The notes below the pieces were generated by a model. It ran no database searches, was not told where the DNA came from, and saw only the letters and a program-made list of their open reading frames with translations. Both the position numbers and the translations under genes were made by a program. From positions 1-64,000 of the forward strand of contig NZ_LNQV01000005.1 of assembly GCF_001515305.1 (NCBI RefSeq): 64,000 nt of DNA. The letters are read 5' to 3'. The stretch's first letter is position 1. Every line of letters starts with the position of its first letter. Positions 46,319 to 56,180 of this stretch are shown in pieces. This DNA is from Aquitalea pelogenes (lineage in GTDB: Bacteria > Pseudomonadota > Gammaproteobacteria > Burkholderiales > Chromobacteriaceae).

Positions 46319-47399
46319 GATGATTTCCTTCGGCAGCGCCGGCTGGCTGGCTGATACGCAGCAGTTGTTGCAGGGTTTGCCATGCCTCGGCGCTGCTGAT
46401 GGCTTCCATGCACAGGGCACGACGACATTCATTGGCACCGTTGCCAAAACGGCGGAAGCAGCGCAAAGCCCAGTCCACATCGCGATGGTGCACACTGCGC
46501 TGGTTACGACAGGGGAAGATGGCAGGCCCGACCCCCAGGCAGTGATGGTGCGCAAAGAAACGGCTGGCACCAAACAACACCTCGCTGCCGGGGCCAAACA
46601 GCATCAGCAATGGCGTACCCGCTACCTTGGCCAGATGTGCCACACCGGTATCAGGGCAAACACAGGCACGCGCGCCGGCCAACAGCTGACGCAGTTGCAG
46701 CAGGCTCAGGCAGCCAGCCATGCGTACATCACTGGCAGGCGGGTCGATTTGGCGCAGAAGGGCATCCTCGCCCGGCCCGCAAGACCACACCACAGACAGC
46801 CGGGCGGCACGAATGGCATCCGCCAGTGCCCGCCAGTGTTCAGCAGGCCAGAAGCGGGTGGCCGAACTGGCTCCCACATGGAGCACGATATAGTTGTCTG
46901 GCAAGGCTGGCAGGCTCTGCGGCGGCATCGGCCAGTCGGCCAACTGATAAGGAGCAGGTTCCGGCCCTTCCACCAGTCTGGCGGCGGTCTCGGTCCAGGA
47001 TTCCGGCTGGCTGGCATAGGGCACAGCCTCATCCAGCAGCCAGTTCTTGTGTGCGGGTTGTTCAGCGGCAAAGCCGACAATCCAGCGCGCCCCGATGGCC
47101 CGTGCCAGATAACTCAGCCGGTTTTCGCCCATCAGCAGCACCAGGTCAAAACGCGGCATGGCAAACAACTGGCACACCGAGGCAAAGTTGCGGATATGCC
47201 AGCCAAAAGCCCGCACACCATAAGGTTGACCAGCATAAAGCGCTGCCTGACCGGGTGGGCAGGCCATCACGATGTCGGCCTGTGGATAACACTGTCTGGC
47301 CTTGGCCAGCAGGCTGGTGGCCATCAGCGCATCGCCCAGCAGGAACTGGTGCAGGATCAGTACACGCTGTACTTGTTCAGGCCGAGGCTTGCGCCGCAA
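46311..47399 (-). CDS. Glycosyltransferase family 9 (heptosyltransferase-like), 5' end uncertain
   Basis: 362 residues as read from a TTG at 47399. LILHQFLLGDALMATSLL is the family-9 opening, LHVGASSATRFWPAEHW the donor site, and CVCPDTGVAHLAKVAGTPLLMLFG the typical C-terminal loop. The same frame stays open upstream (PALIFLSLLLRLPWQWL) to about 47450, where there is no start codon. An ATG at 47473 that overlaps the preceding stop as ATGA leads into it if one base is missing at about 47450. The true start is thus probably 47473. It adds heptose or a similar sugar to the LPS core. Confidence 0.8.
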   Translation of the reverse strand: MRRKPRPEQVQRVLILHQFLLGDALMATSLLAKARQCYPQADIVMACPPGQAALYAGQPYGVRAFGWHIRNFASVCQLFAMPRFDLVLLMGENRLSYLARAIGARWIVGFAAEQPAHKNWLLDEAVPYASQPESWTETAARLVEGPEPAPYQLADWPMPPQSLPALPDNYIVLHVGASSATRFWPAEHWRALADAIRAARLSVVWSCGPGEDALLRQIDPPASDVRMAGCLSLLQLRQLLAGARACVCPDTGVAHLAKVAGTPLLMLFGPGSEVLFGASRFFAHHHCLGVGPAIFPCRNQRSVHHRDVDWALRCFRRFGNGANECRRALCMEAISSAEAWQTLQQLLRISQPAGAAEGNHHD

Positions 47400-47469
47400 C
47401 CATTGCCAGGGCAGACGTAATAACAGGGACAGGAAAATCAGTGCCGGCCGGGAAATCGACTCGCCTTCA

Positions 47470-48632
47470 TCATGCCAGCCTCACTGCTTGGGCTGCATGG
47501 CCGTGCTGGTCTGACAGCAGGCTGCGGTACAAGGCCAGCATTTGCGCCACCATATGCTGCTCGGTTTGGCCCTCCACCCGCTGGCGGGCCTGGGCTGCCA
47601 TGGTCGGCCAACTGTCCTGTGCTGCCAGCCAGGCTGCCACATTGCGTTGCCAGGCTGCAGTATCGTGCGGGGCGGCCAGCCAGCCGGTGGCCGGGCTCAC
47701 CCACTCGGCACCACCACAGCGGGTACTGGTGAGTACCGGCAGCCCGCAGGCCATGGCTTCCCCCACCACCGAGCCGAACGGTTCGTACATGGTGGGCAGA
47801 ATAAAACCATCGGCCATGCCGTAATGGCTGAGCACATCCTTTTGCGGGCCGGTAAACACCACCCGTCCGGCAATGCCCAACTGGCTGGCCAGTTGCCGGT
47901 AAGCGGCCAGTTTCTTGTCGCCCCCCACCACCACCAGCCATACATCCGGATGAGGCTGGATGGCACGCAGCGCCTGTGCCACGCCCTTGCGCTCAAAACC
48001 TGAACCTACATACACCAGCACCGGTGCCGCCGGGGGAATACCGTATTGCGCACGCAGTGTGCTGCGCTGTTGGCGGGCAGCAGCAGGGTTGAACCGCTGT
48101 GCATCCACGCCGTTATGAATCACCACACACTGCTCTGGCCGGAGCGGAAAACGCTGCAATACGTCCTGTTTTACCATCTCCGAATTGCAAATCACCACCT
48201 GCAGGGCCGGGTGCTTGAACATGGATTTTTCCATGCTCAGCATGAAATGATGATAGGGATTACACCAGACCGACAGCTTGTGCCACCAGCCTTTGCCTTC
48301 CGCTCTGGCCGCCAGCCAGGCTGCATGCACGCCATCGCCGGCACGGAAGATATGACAACCCGGAATGCGTTCGTGCGACTGCACAAGATCGGCCCCCACC
48401 TGCAGCCAAGCGCGGCGCGCGGCGCGGGCAAAACCCCAGTCACGCCAGATGCTGCCCAGATAGAAAGGATTGACGCGACACACGGCCACGCCATCCAGTT
48501 GTTCCCAGTTACGGTTGATCAGCACCGGCTGCAGTTCATCCTGCTGTTTGAGCTGGCCCAGAATGGCGCTGACAATCCGTTCTGCCCCACGGCCGGATTG
48601 TATTTCTGCCGCACAATGGCCAGACGGCTCAT
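47470..48632 (-). CDS. Glycosyltransferase family 4 (WaaG-like), frame interrupted near its start
   Basis: About 387 residues once repaired. The ATG at 48632 overlaps the upstream stop as ATGA and gives MSRLAIVRQKYNPAVG, the WaaG opening. A missing G in the G4 run (plus-strand C4 at 48585-48588) then shifts the frame; with it, the sequence continues GAERIVSAILGQL, the typical acceptor loop. The C-terminal YVGSGFERKGVAQALRA, VVVGGDKKLAAYRQLA and LPTMYEPFGSVVGEAMACGLPV are intact, with the EX7E Glu pair in EPFGSVVGE. Likely a LPS core glucosyltransferase. Confidence 0.8.
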
Positions 48633-49710
48633 GCGGTTTCTCCCAATACCGCATCCACCGCATCCAGCACTTGCTGCAGGCTAATCATGTTCAGGCATTC
48701 GCTGTTCCAGCCACCGCCGCAACCGGCGTTACCGCAGGGACGACAGGGCACACGGGCAGCAACGACACGGTGCGGCACCTGCCACGGCCCCCACTCGATG
48801 TCACCGGACGGACCAAACAGCGCCACACAGGGCGTTTTCATGGCCGATGCAATATGCATGGGCACCGAGTCCACCCCGATGTACAGGCGGGCATTGTCGA
48901 TGGCAGCGGCGAGTTCTTTCAGGGTCAGCTGGCCGGCCAGGCTGGCAACCGGCTGCGTCAGCCGCGACTGGATATCAGCCAGCATGGCCATTTCATCCGG
49001 GCTGGGCGCTGCCGTCAGCAGTACGCGCTGCCACGCTGCTGCAAGGTGTTGATCAGCGCGGCCATGTTTTCCACCGTCCAGCTTTTGAACAACCAGCGCG
49101 AGGTGGGGTGCACCAGAATGTACTGCCCGGCCTGCAAGCCTTGCTGTTCCAGCTTGGCAGCCAGCGTAGCCTCGGCATTATGCCCGGCCACCAGGGTCAG
49201 CTGACGCTGTTGTTCTGCCGGATACACCCCGATACGCCGCAGCGCATCCAGATGGATTTCAATGGTATGGCGGCGGTTGCCCGGCACCTGCAAATAACGG
49301 TGGGTGAAGCTTTTGCGGAACATCTTGCCATACGGGCCATCCGGCCCCACCGACCAGCGTGGCGACAGCAGGCGGACCAGCCAGGCGCCGCGCTTGTGTT
49401 CGGTCAGGGTAATGACCAGGTCGTACTGGCGCTGACGCAGCCGGTTGATCAGCCCCAGCTCGGCCTTGCACTGACCGATGAGGCCCAGCTTTTTCCAGTT
49501 GCGGTCTATGGTGTGCAACTGGCTGATGGCCGGATGCAGGCTGAGCATTTCCTGCGTATCCCGATACACCAGCGCATCGATTTCCAGCTGCGGAGCCTGC
49601 TGTTTGAGGACGCTGAATACCGGAGAGGTGAGCAGCACATCCCCATGGTGGCGCAGTTTGATGACCAAGACGCGGCGCACCTGGTTCAGATCGATGGAGT
49701 CGTTCAGCAT
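48629..49710 (-). CDS. Glycosyltransferase family 9 (heptosyltransferase), frame interrupted
   Basis: About 360 residues once repaired. The first part (VLVIKLRHHGDVLLTSPVFSVL, ILVHPTSRWLFKSW) is the family-9 N-domain and acceptor site. After LINTLQQRG the frame ends; a missing base at about 49026-49028 (AGC-GCG, expected AGCCGCG) restores SRVLLTAAPSPDEMAML and joins the second part, whose ARLYIGVDSVPMHIASAMKTPCVALFG is the C-domain loop. It overlaps the next gene as ATGA. Start chosen at 49710. Probably a heptosyltransferase of the LPS core. Confidence 0.82.
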
Positions 49711-49732
49711 AGATAGGGTGAAAAAAGCCGGA

Positions 49733-51472
49733 TCAGGCATCCGGCTCGGCATTCAGCAGTTGCAAAAGATCGGCGATTTTATCAGGGTCTTCGGATCGAA
49801 GCATGCGCCCTGCAATGGGCGCGATATCGTCCAGATGGGTGTTGAGTACCATGCGCTTGACCGACAGCAGGCTGGCTGGATGCATGGAGAACTTGCGCAG
49901 GCCCATGCCCAGCAGCAGGCGGGTCAGGCGCGGGTCGCCCGCCATCTCGCCGCACACCGATACCGGTACCCCACCCTTGATGCCGGTGCGGATGGTATGC
50001 AGGATGAGCTTGAGCACCGCCGGATGCACCGGGTCGTACAGGTGGCTGACCGAATCATCGTTACGGTCGATGGCCAGGGTGTACTGGATCAGGTCGTTGG
50101 TGCCGATGGACAGGAAATCGACGTACTTGATGAAACTCCCCACCACCAGTGCGGCGGACGGAATTTCAATCATCGCGCCGACTTCCACCTTTTCATCGAA
50201 TGGCAGGCCTTCTTCGTGCAATTCCTGCTTGGCGTAATCCAGCTGGGCAATGGACTGCTTGAGTTCGCCCAGTGAATTGAGCATGGGGAACAGGATTTTC
50301 ACCTTGCCATAGTGCGAGGCGCGCAACAGCGCACGCAGCTGGGCACGGAACATCAGTGGCTCGGCCAGGCACAGGCGAATGCCGGTGAGGCCCAGCGCCG
50401 GGTTGTCCGCCACATCATGGTTCAGCCACTTGGGGTTCTTGTCGGCTCCAAGGTCCATGGTGCGGATGGTGACCGGCAGGCCTTTCATGTCTTCAGCCAC
50501 CTTGCGGTAGGCCTCGAACTGTTCGTCCTCGGTTGGCAGGGTGTCGCGCCCCAGAAACAGGAACTCGCTGCGGAACAGCCCCACCCCGGCTGCGCCGGAG
50601 CCTTTCACCACGTCCACATCCTGCGGCAGCTCGATATTGGCCAGCAGTTCGATCACCGTGCCATCTTTGGTTTTGGCATCGGATTTGCGGATGGAGGACA
50701 GCTTGCGCTTGGCGTCGCGCCAGGCACGCTGACGCCGGCGGTACTCGCTCAGCACCAGTTCGTCCGGGTTGATGATCAGCACGCCTTGCTGACCATCGAC
50801 GATGATCTGTTCTTCCTCGCGGATCAGCTCACGCGCGTGATGCAGGGCGATGACGGAAGGCAGGTCGAGGCTGCGCCCCAGAATGGCGGTATGTGAAGTC
50901 GCCCCGCCCACATCGGTGACAAAGGCGGCAAAGCTGGAATCCTTGAAATACACCATGTCGGCAGGTGACAGGTCGTGGGCCACCAGGATGGTGTCGTCCA
51001 GCAGGTCGCCCGGTGCCGGCAGTTGCGGCGTGTGGCCGTCCAGATTCTTGAAAATGCGTTCCACCACCTGCAGCACGTCATTCTTGCGTTCGCGCAGGTA
51101 GTCTTCCTCAATGGCGTCAAACTGCTCCACCAGCAAGTCGCATTGCAGTTTCAGCGCCCATTCGGCATTGCAGTGCTGCTTTTCGATGATTTCACGCGGT
51201 TCGCGCGAAATGGTGACATCACCCAGCAACATGATGTGCAAGGACAGGAAGGCACCCAGCTCGGCCGGGGCATTTTCCGGGATGCTGCCCCACAGCATCT
51301 CCAGTTCCTTGCGCGTGGCGCGGACGGCTTCGTCGAAGCGCGCCATTTCGGCCGGAATGTCCTTCTCTTCCAGGCCGTAATGCGCCACATCGTCCATGCT
51401 GCGCGAGATGAGATGGGCCCGGCCAATGGCGATGCCGCCACCAATGGCTACACCGTGCAGGGTGATATTCAT
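49733..51472 (-). CDS. ptsI: PTS enzyme I (PEP-protein phosphotransferase)
   Basis: 579-residue enzyme I, which moves phosphate from PEP to HPr. The phosphorylated His lies in DVGGATSHTAILGRSL; the PEP-binding barrel holds GVGLFRSEFLFLGRDTLPTE, TIRTMDLGADKNPKWLN and the late VSVCGEMAGDP. Last gene of the cluster cysG-EIIA-ptsH-ptsI, 29 bp after ptsH. No EIIB or EIIC was found nearby, so the system may have a regulatory role. Confidence 0.95.
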   Translation of the reverse strand: MNITLHGVAIGGGIAIGRAHLISRSMDDVAHYGLEEKDIPAEMARFDEAVRATRKELEMLWGSIPENAPAELGAFLSLHIMLLGDVTISREPREIIEKQHCNAEWALKLQCDLLVEQFDAIEEDYLRERKNDVLQVVERIFKNLDGHTPQLPAPGDLLDDTILVAHDLSPADMVYFKDSSFAAFVTDVGGATSHTAILGRSLDLPSVIALHHARELIREEEQIIVDGQQGVLIINPDELVLSEYRRRQRAWRDAKRKLSSIRKSDAKTKDGTVIELLANIELPQDVDVVKGSGAAGVGLFRSEFLFLGRDTLPTEDEQFEAYRKVAEDMKGLPVTIRTMDLGADKNPKWLNHDVADNPALGLTGIRLCLAEPLMFRAQLRALLRASHYGKVKILFPMLNSLGELKQSIAQLDYAKQELHEEGLPFDEKVEVGAMIEIPSAALVVGSFIKYVDFLSIGTNDLIQYTLAIDRNDDSVSHLYDPVHPAVLKLILHTIRTGIKGGVPVSVCGEMAGDPRLTRLLLGMGLRKFSMHPASLLSVKRMVLNTHLDDIAPIAGRMLRSEDPDKIADLLQLLNAEPDA

Positions 51473-51501
51473 CGTCCCATCCCCTCCTCAAGCGGGCTGA
51501 T

Positions 51502-51771
51502 TCATTCAGCCTCGTCAAAACGATTGTTGATCAGTGCCACCAGCGCATCCAGCGCTTCCTGCTCGTCCGGACCATCCACGTCCAGCTCCACGGTAGCCCC
51601 CTTGGCCGCGGCCAGCATCATCACGCCCATGATGCTCTTGCCGTTGACACGCCTGCCGTTGCGGGCAATGCCCACATCGCTCTTGAAGCGGCTGGCCAGC
51701 TGGGTGAATTTACTCGAAGCCCGCGCATGCAGGCCAAGTTTATTGATAATTTGTATTTCAACGCGCAGCAT
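51502..51771 (-). CDS. ptsH: PTS phosphocarrier HPr
   Basis: 89 residues. His in NKLGLHARASSKFTQLA is the site phosphorylated by enzyme I; the NGKSIMGVMMLAAAKG stretch holds the serine that HprK would modify. Start ATG at 51771 (MLRVEIQII); the longer frame has no supporting features. It overlaps the EIIA gene by 14 bp. Confidence 0.95.
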   Translation of the reverse strand: MLRVEIQIINKLGLHARASSKFTQLASRFKSDVGIARNGRRVNGKSIMGVMMLAAAKGATVELDVDGPDEQEALDALVALINNRFDEAE

Positions 51772-52165
51772 TACCGTCCCCTGGAAGAATATAAAGCACG
51801 CCCTCCAACCCACCGGTAATGGCCTTGCTGACCACGATTTCCAGCGGCTGGCTGCTATAACTGAGCGCACGTACCAGCATGGGCAGACTGACCCCGGCAA
51901 CGGCTTCCACCTTGCCCGGGTCGATCAGCCGGCTGGCAATATTGGATGGTGTGCCACCATACATATCAGTCAGTACCACTACGCCATCGCCTTGTTCCAG
52001 GCGTGCCACCAGCGCAGAAGCCTCGACCAGTTTCTGATCCGGATCCTCGGTTTTTTCTACCGCCAGCGTGGCGATATTGTCCGGGTCCCGTCCTAATACA
52101 TGCCGGGCGCAGTCCAGTAGACAAGCGCCCAGATTGCCATGCGATATGACCAATACACCTACCAT
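51758..52165 (-). CDS. PTS mannose-type EIIA component
   Basis: 135-residue EIIA of the mannose family. The phosphorylated His is residue 9 in VLVISHGNLG, and VVVLTDMYGGTPSNIASRLI is the conserved second loop. It receives phosphate from HPr. Found here without EIIB/C/D, as in the truncated PTS of Neisseria and other betaproteobacteria, where it is thought to act in regulation. Start ATG at 52165, 61 bp after cysG. Confidence 0.92.
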   Translation of the reverse strand: MVGVLVISHGNLGACLLDCARHVLGRDPDNIATLAVEKTEDPDQKLVEASALVARLEQGDGVVVLTDMYGGTPSNIASRLIDPGKVEAVAGVSLPMLVRALSYSSQPLEIVVSKAITGGLEGVLYILPGDGNAAR

Positions 52166-52226
52166 GCCCGCGTCTTCTTGTCCGTAACGATGATCGGCAC
52201 ACAGCTGCCCCGGGGGCAGGCTGCGC

Positions 52227-53648
52227 TCATTTCTGCTGCGAATCCGCCATTGTAGCAGGCCCGTTTTCCACACGGCGGAACCAGGCCAGTTTATCTGCCA
52301 GCGTGACAACGCTGCCCACAATGATAAGCGCTGGCGACGCAACACCATAGGAAGAAATCAGTGCCGGCAGGCTCTGAAGCGTTCCGGTCAGCGTGCGCTG
52401 ACGCGTGGTGGTGGCCCATTCGATGACCGCCGCCGGGGTATCGGCCGGTTTGCCGTGGGCGATGAAGGCCGCACACAAATCAGCCGCCATGGTCAGCCCC
52501 ATGTACACCACCACCGTCTGGTCCGGCCGGGTAAGGGCTGGCCAGTCCAGATCGATGCTGCCGTCTTTCTTGTGGCCGGTGACAAAAGTCACCGACTGGG
52601 CATGATCACGATGGGTCAAGGGTATACCGGCATAGCTGGCTGCGCCATTTGCCGAGGTAATGCCCGGCACCACTTCAAACGGAATGCCGTGGGCGGCCAG
52701 GGTTTCGATTTCCTCACCACCACGGCCAAAAGTAAACGGATCGCCGCCTTTCAAGCGCAATACGCGGCGGCCTTCGCTGGCCAGACGCACCATCAGCTGA
52801 TTGATGTCTTCCTGCGGCAAGGTGTGATTGGCACGAGCCTTGCCCACGTAAATGCGCTCGGCATCGCGCCGCACCAGCTCCAGCAATTCCGGCGCAACCA
52901 GGTTGTCATGCAGCACCACATCGGCCTGCTGCATCAGGCGCAGGGCACGGAAGGTAAGCAGGTCGGGATTGCCCGGTCCGGCGCCCACCAGATACACCGC
53001 ACCACTGGGACGGTCTTCCGCACTGGCCAGGCGCTGTTCCATTTCGGCGCTGGCCACCGCCTCGCGGCCATTCATCACCGCTTCGGCAATCGGTCCTTCC
53101 AGCACGTTTTCCCAGAAAATGCGGCGTGACTCCACGTCGGCAAAGCGGGCCTTTACCCGGTCGCGAAAGCGTGCCGAAAATGCCGCCAGCAGGCCGAAAC
53201 CGGCCGGAATGATACTTTCCAGCCGTGCCCGTACCAGACGGGCCAGCACCGGCACGGCACCGCCGGATGACACGGCAATCACCAGCGGCGAGCGGTCGAT
53301 GATGGCAGGGGTGATGTAGGTGGAGAGTTCCGGATCATCCACCACATTGACCGGAATATTCTGTGCTTGCGCTGCGGCCGATACTTGCTGGTTGACCTCC
53401 CGCAAATTGGTGGCCGCAACCACCAGCCGCATGCCGGCAACGCGGGATGCCTCAAACCGCTCCGGCAGCCACTCCAGCTCGCCCTGCTCAATCATCCGGG
53501 CCAGTTCCGCCGTCACTTCCGGCGCAAGTACGGTCAGGCGTGCACCGGCAGCCTTGAGCAAACGCACCTTGCGCAGGGCGACATCGCCCCCGCCCACCAC
53601 CAGGCAGGCGGCATCCTGCAGCTTGAGAAAAATCGGGAAATAATCCAT
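52227..53648 (-). CDS. cysG: Siroheme synthase (CysG, trifunctional)
   Basis: 473 residues in two parts. Residues 1 to about 210 are the precorrin-2 dehydrogenase/ferrochelatase (PIFLKLQDAACLVVGGGDVA, a NAD-binding Rossmann loop, and VVDDPELSTYITPAIIDRSP). The rest is uroporphyrinogen III methyltransferase (VYLVGAGPGNPDLLTFRALR, RLKGGDPFTFGRGGEE, VPGITSANGAASYAGIPLTH). It makes siroheme for sulfite and nitrite reductases. Start ATG at 53648 with GGAG before it. It shares the strand with the PTS genes but is divergent from the cyclase gene. Confidence 0.95.
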   Translation of the reverse strand: MDYFPIFLKLQDAACLVVGGGDVALRKVRLLKAAGARLTVLAPEVTAELARMIEQGELEWLPERFEASRVAGMRLVVAATNLREVNQQVSAAAQAQNIPVNVVDDPELSTYITPAIIDRSPLVIAVSSGGAVPVLARLVRARLESIIPAGFGLLAAFSARFRDRVKARFADVESRRIFWENVLEGPIAEAVMNGREAVASAEMEQRLASAEDRPSGAVYLVGAGPGNPDLLTFRALRLMQQADVVLHDNLVAPELLELVRRDAERIYVGKARANHTLPQEDINQLMVRLASEGRRVLRLKGGDPFTFGRGGEEIETLAAHGIPFEVVPGITSANGAASYAGIPLTHRDHAQSVTFVTGHKKDGSIDLDWPALTRPDQTVVVYMGLTMAADLCAAFIAHGKPADTPAAVIEWATTTRQRTLTGTLQSLPALISSYGVASPALIIVGSVVTLADKLAWFRRVENGPATMADSQQK

Positions 53649-53820
53649 GCAACACTCCGCAACAATCGGCACAGCATACTTTATTTGTTGCACAAAAACG
53701 ACGACCACGGCATATGCAGTCTGATTTTCATCATCACAATTTCCGAATCAGGTGCCATGATGAAGCAAAGCCCAGCACAAACGTTAACAGGGGCGGCATC
53801 AGAAAGCGGCGGGTAGGCAT

Positions 53821-56112
53821 TTGGATAAATTGAGCGCAAATACCGGTAGCCATGTCATCCGGTCTGGCAGCGCCCTGCTGCTGTTCAGTAGTTCGGCATG
53901 GGCAGCACCTGCCATCAAAACGCCATGGGAATGGCCGTTGCTATGCATCGTGGGTTTGGCGTTGGCCGCATGGCTGGGCAGTTTCTGGCAACGCTGGCGC
54001 CTGCGCCAGCTGCAGGAGGACTCCCTGCGTTTCAATGTGCAGCATTCCGGCGAGGCCATGCTGATTCTGGACGAACAAGGCCGGGTACAGGCTGCCGGGG
54101 ATGCCTGTGCCAAGTGGCTGGACATCGGCCCCGACCAGCGCTTGCCCGAAACACTGTACGCACGCTTGCAGCAACAGACTGCCTTGCTGGCTAGCGCCCA
54201 GCCCCTGGTGTGGACCGATGAGTGCTGCGGCCATACCCGGCTGGGCATTCAGCAACTGGTGCTGCCGGCGGAATTCCTGCCCGCACGCTGGCGCATCATC
54301 CAGCTGCATGCGCTTGACGAGGCGGTGCTGGCCGTACCGCAAGCCCAGGCCATGCTGACCGCCATGCAAGGGGCACGCATCGGCCTGTGCGAATTCGACC
54401 TCGACAAGAACCTGGTACAAGGCTCACCCGCAGCCTTGTCCACCCTGCTGGGCCTGCCCGCCAGCGACATGCAGCTGGACCTGGGCGACTGGCTGGAGCG
54501 CGTGCACCCGGATGACAGAGCGCTGCTGGAAAACGCCCTGCAAGCCATCGCCCACAGCGGGCAGACCAGTCAGGAGCTGGAATACCGTATCCGCCACGAA
54601 AAACAGCACTGGGAATGGCTGGAGCAAATCCTGCAGGGCAAGGACTGTGCGGACGATACGCATCGCGTGCTGGCCCTCAGCCAGGTCATCACCCCGCGCA
54701 AACTGGCCGAGGCGGCCATCCGCCGGCGGGAGCAGGAGTTCCGCACGCTGGTGGAGAACTCCAGCGACATTATTGCCCGTTACGATCTGTCACTGCGCTG
54801 CCAGTTCATCAACCGCAGTGTCAGCCGTTATTCGCCGCTGATCCGCGATGAACACATCGGCAAGACCACGGCGGAAAAAGGCTGGCCCGCCGATATCGTC
54901 CAGCAGTTTGAAAGTGAATGCCAGACGCTGATCGACACCGGGCAGCCACGCTGTTTCGAGATGGAATTGCTGCTGCTCAACCGGCGTCATATCTTCGAAA
55001 CCCGGCTGTTTCCGGAATTCGACAGCCAGGGCAAGCTCACCAGCATCCTGTCAGTGGACCGGGAAGTCACCGACAGTCGACTGGCCCAGCGCCTGCTCAG
55101 TGAAGAAAACGCCGTGATGGAGATGATTGCCTCCAATCAGCCGCTGGAAGACACGCTGGCGCAGATCTGCACCATGATTGAGACCCAGCTGGCGGGAGGA
55201 CGCTGTTCGGTGATGCTGCTGACCGAAGACGGCCAGCACCTGCATGTGGCATCCGGCCCCAGACTGCCTGCGGGCTACACCTCCCGGATAGAGGGCATCG
55301 CCATCGGCCCGGAAGTCGGCTCCTGCGGCACCGCCGCCTACTGGAAGCGCACCATCATTGTCGAGGATATGGAAAGCAGCCCCTTGTGGCAGCCCTATCT
55401 GGAACTGACGCGCCGCTTTGAGCTGCGTGCGTGCTGGTCCACACCGCTGTTTAGTAGCCAGCGCGAGCTGCTGGGCACTTTTGCCATCTATTACAGCGAG
55501 CCACGCACGCCAACCCCGGAGGAAATGCGTCTGGTGTACCGCAGCTCGCATATCACCGCCATTGCCCTGCAAAGCGACCTGCATGAACAGAAGCTGGTGC
55601 AGCTGGCCACCATTGATGAACTGACCCACCTGGATAACCGTCGCCACTTCCTGCAGCAAGCCGGGCGCGAGCTCAAGCGCTGCCAGCGCTACCAGACGCC
55701 GATGGCGGTGCTGATGATGGATCTGGACCATTTCAAGAACATCAACGACCAGTACGGTCATGCCGCCGGGGATGAAGTAATCACCCACTTTGCCCGCCTG
55801 TGCCGCGAAGTGTTGCGCACCAGTGACCTGACCGGCCGGCTGGGAGGTGAAGAGTTTGCCGCCATCCTGCCCAACACCGACAGCAGCGCGGCACTGGCCG
55901 TGGCCGAACGGCTGCGCCAGGCCGTCAGCGACAGCCAGGTGACGGTCAATGGCCAGGACATCCGTTACACCGTCAGCCTGGGCATGACGCTATTGCGCGA
56001 AACCGACTTGCATGTGGACGATTTGCTCAAACGGGCGGACAAACTGCTGTACCAGGCCAAGCACGAAGGACGCAACCGGGTATGCCATGACCTGGCGCTC
56101 AAGGTGGTGTGA
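53821..56112 (+). CDS. Diguanylate cyclase with PAS and GAF domains
   Basis: 763 residues from a TTG at 53821. A hydrophobic start (SALLLFSSSAWA, then a membrane helix at about 41-53) precedes a first PAS-like block, a PAC/PAS around 185-295, a second PAS (EFRTLVENSSDIIARYD, about 303-420), a GAF domain (about 430-590) and a GGDEF domain. The active site is GGEEF, and RTSD five residues before it is an intact c-di-GMP inhibitory site. It thus probably makes c-di-GMP in response to a bound ligand. The start is uncertain: an ATG at about 53758 is in a neighbouring frame. Confidence 0.9.
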   Translation: MDKLSANTGSHVIRSGSALLLFSSSAWAAPAIKTPWEWPLLCIVGLALAAWLGSFWQRWRLRQLQEDSLRFNVQHSGEAMLILDEQGRVQAAGDACAKWLDIGPDQRLPETLYARLQQQTALLASAQPLVWTDECCGHTRLGIQQLVLPAEFLPARWRIIQLHALDEAVLAVPQAQAMLTAMQGARIGLCEFDLDKNLVQGSPAALSTLLGLPASDMQLDLGDWLERVHPDDRALLENALQAIAHSGQTSQELEYRIRHEKQHWEWLEQILQGKDCADDTHRVLALSQVITPRKLAEAAIRRREQEFRTLVENSSDIIARYDLSLRCQFINRSVSRYSPLIRDEHIGKTTAEKGWPADIVQQFESECQTLIDTGQPRCFEMELLLLNRRHIFETRLFPEFDSQGKLTSILSVDREVTDSRLAQRLLSEENAVMEMIASNQPLEDTLAQICTMIETQLAGGRCSVMLLTEDGQHLHVASGPRLPAGYTSRIEGIAIGPEVGSCGTAAYWKRTIIVEDMESSPLWQPYLELTRRFELRACWSTPLFSSQRELLGTFAIYYSEPRTPTPEEMRLVYRSSHITAIALQSDLHEQKLVQLATIDELTHLDNRRHFLQQAGRELKRCQRYQTPMAVLMMDLDHFKNINDQYGHAAGDEVITHFARLCREVLRTSDLTGRLGGEEFAAILPNTDSSAALAVAERLRQAVSDSQVTVNGQDIRYTVSLGMTLLRETDLHVDDLLKRADKLLYQAKHEGRNRVCHDLALKVV

Positions 56113-56180
56113 GGGACAGCAGCAGGCAAGGCGGCTATCGCAGCCGGCGGCTGTGGCTCTAGAATACGCGTTTTCCCGCG

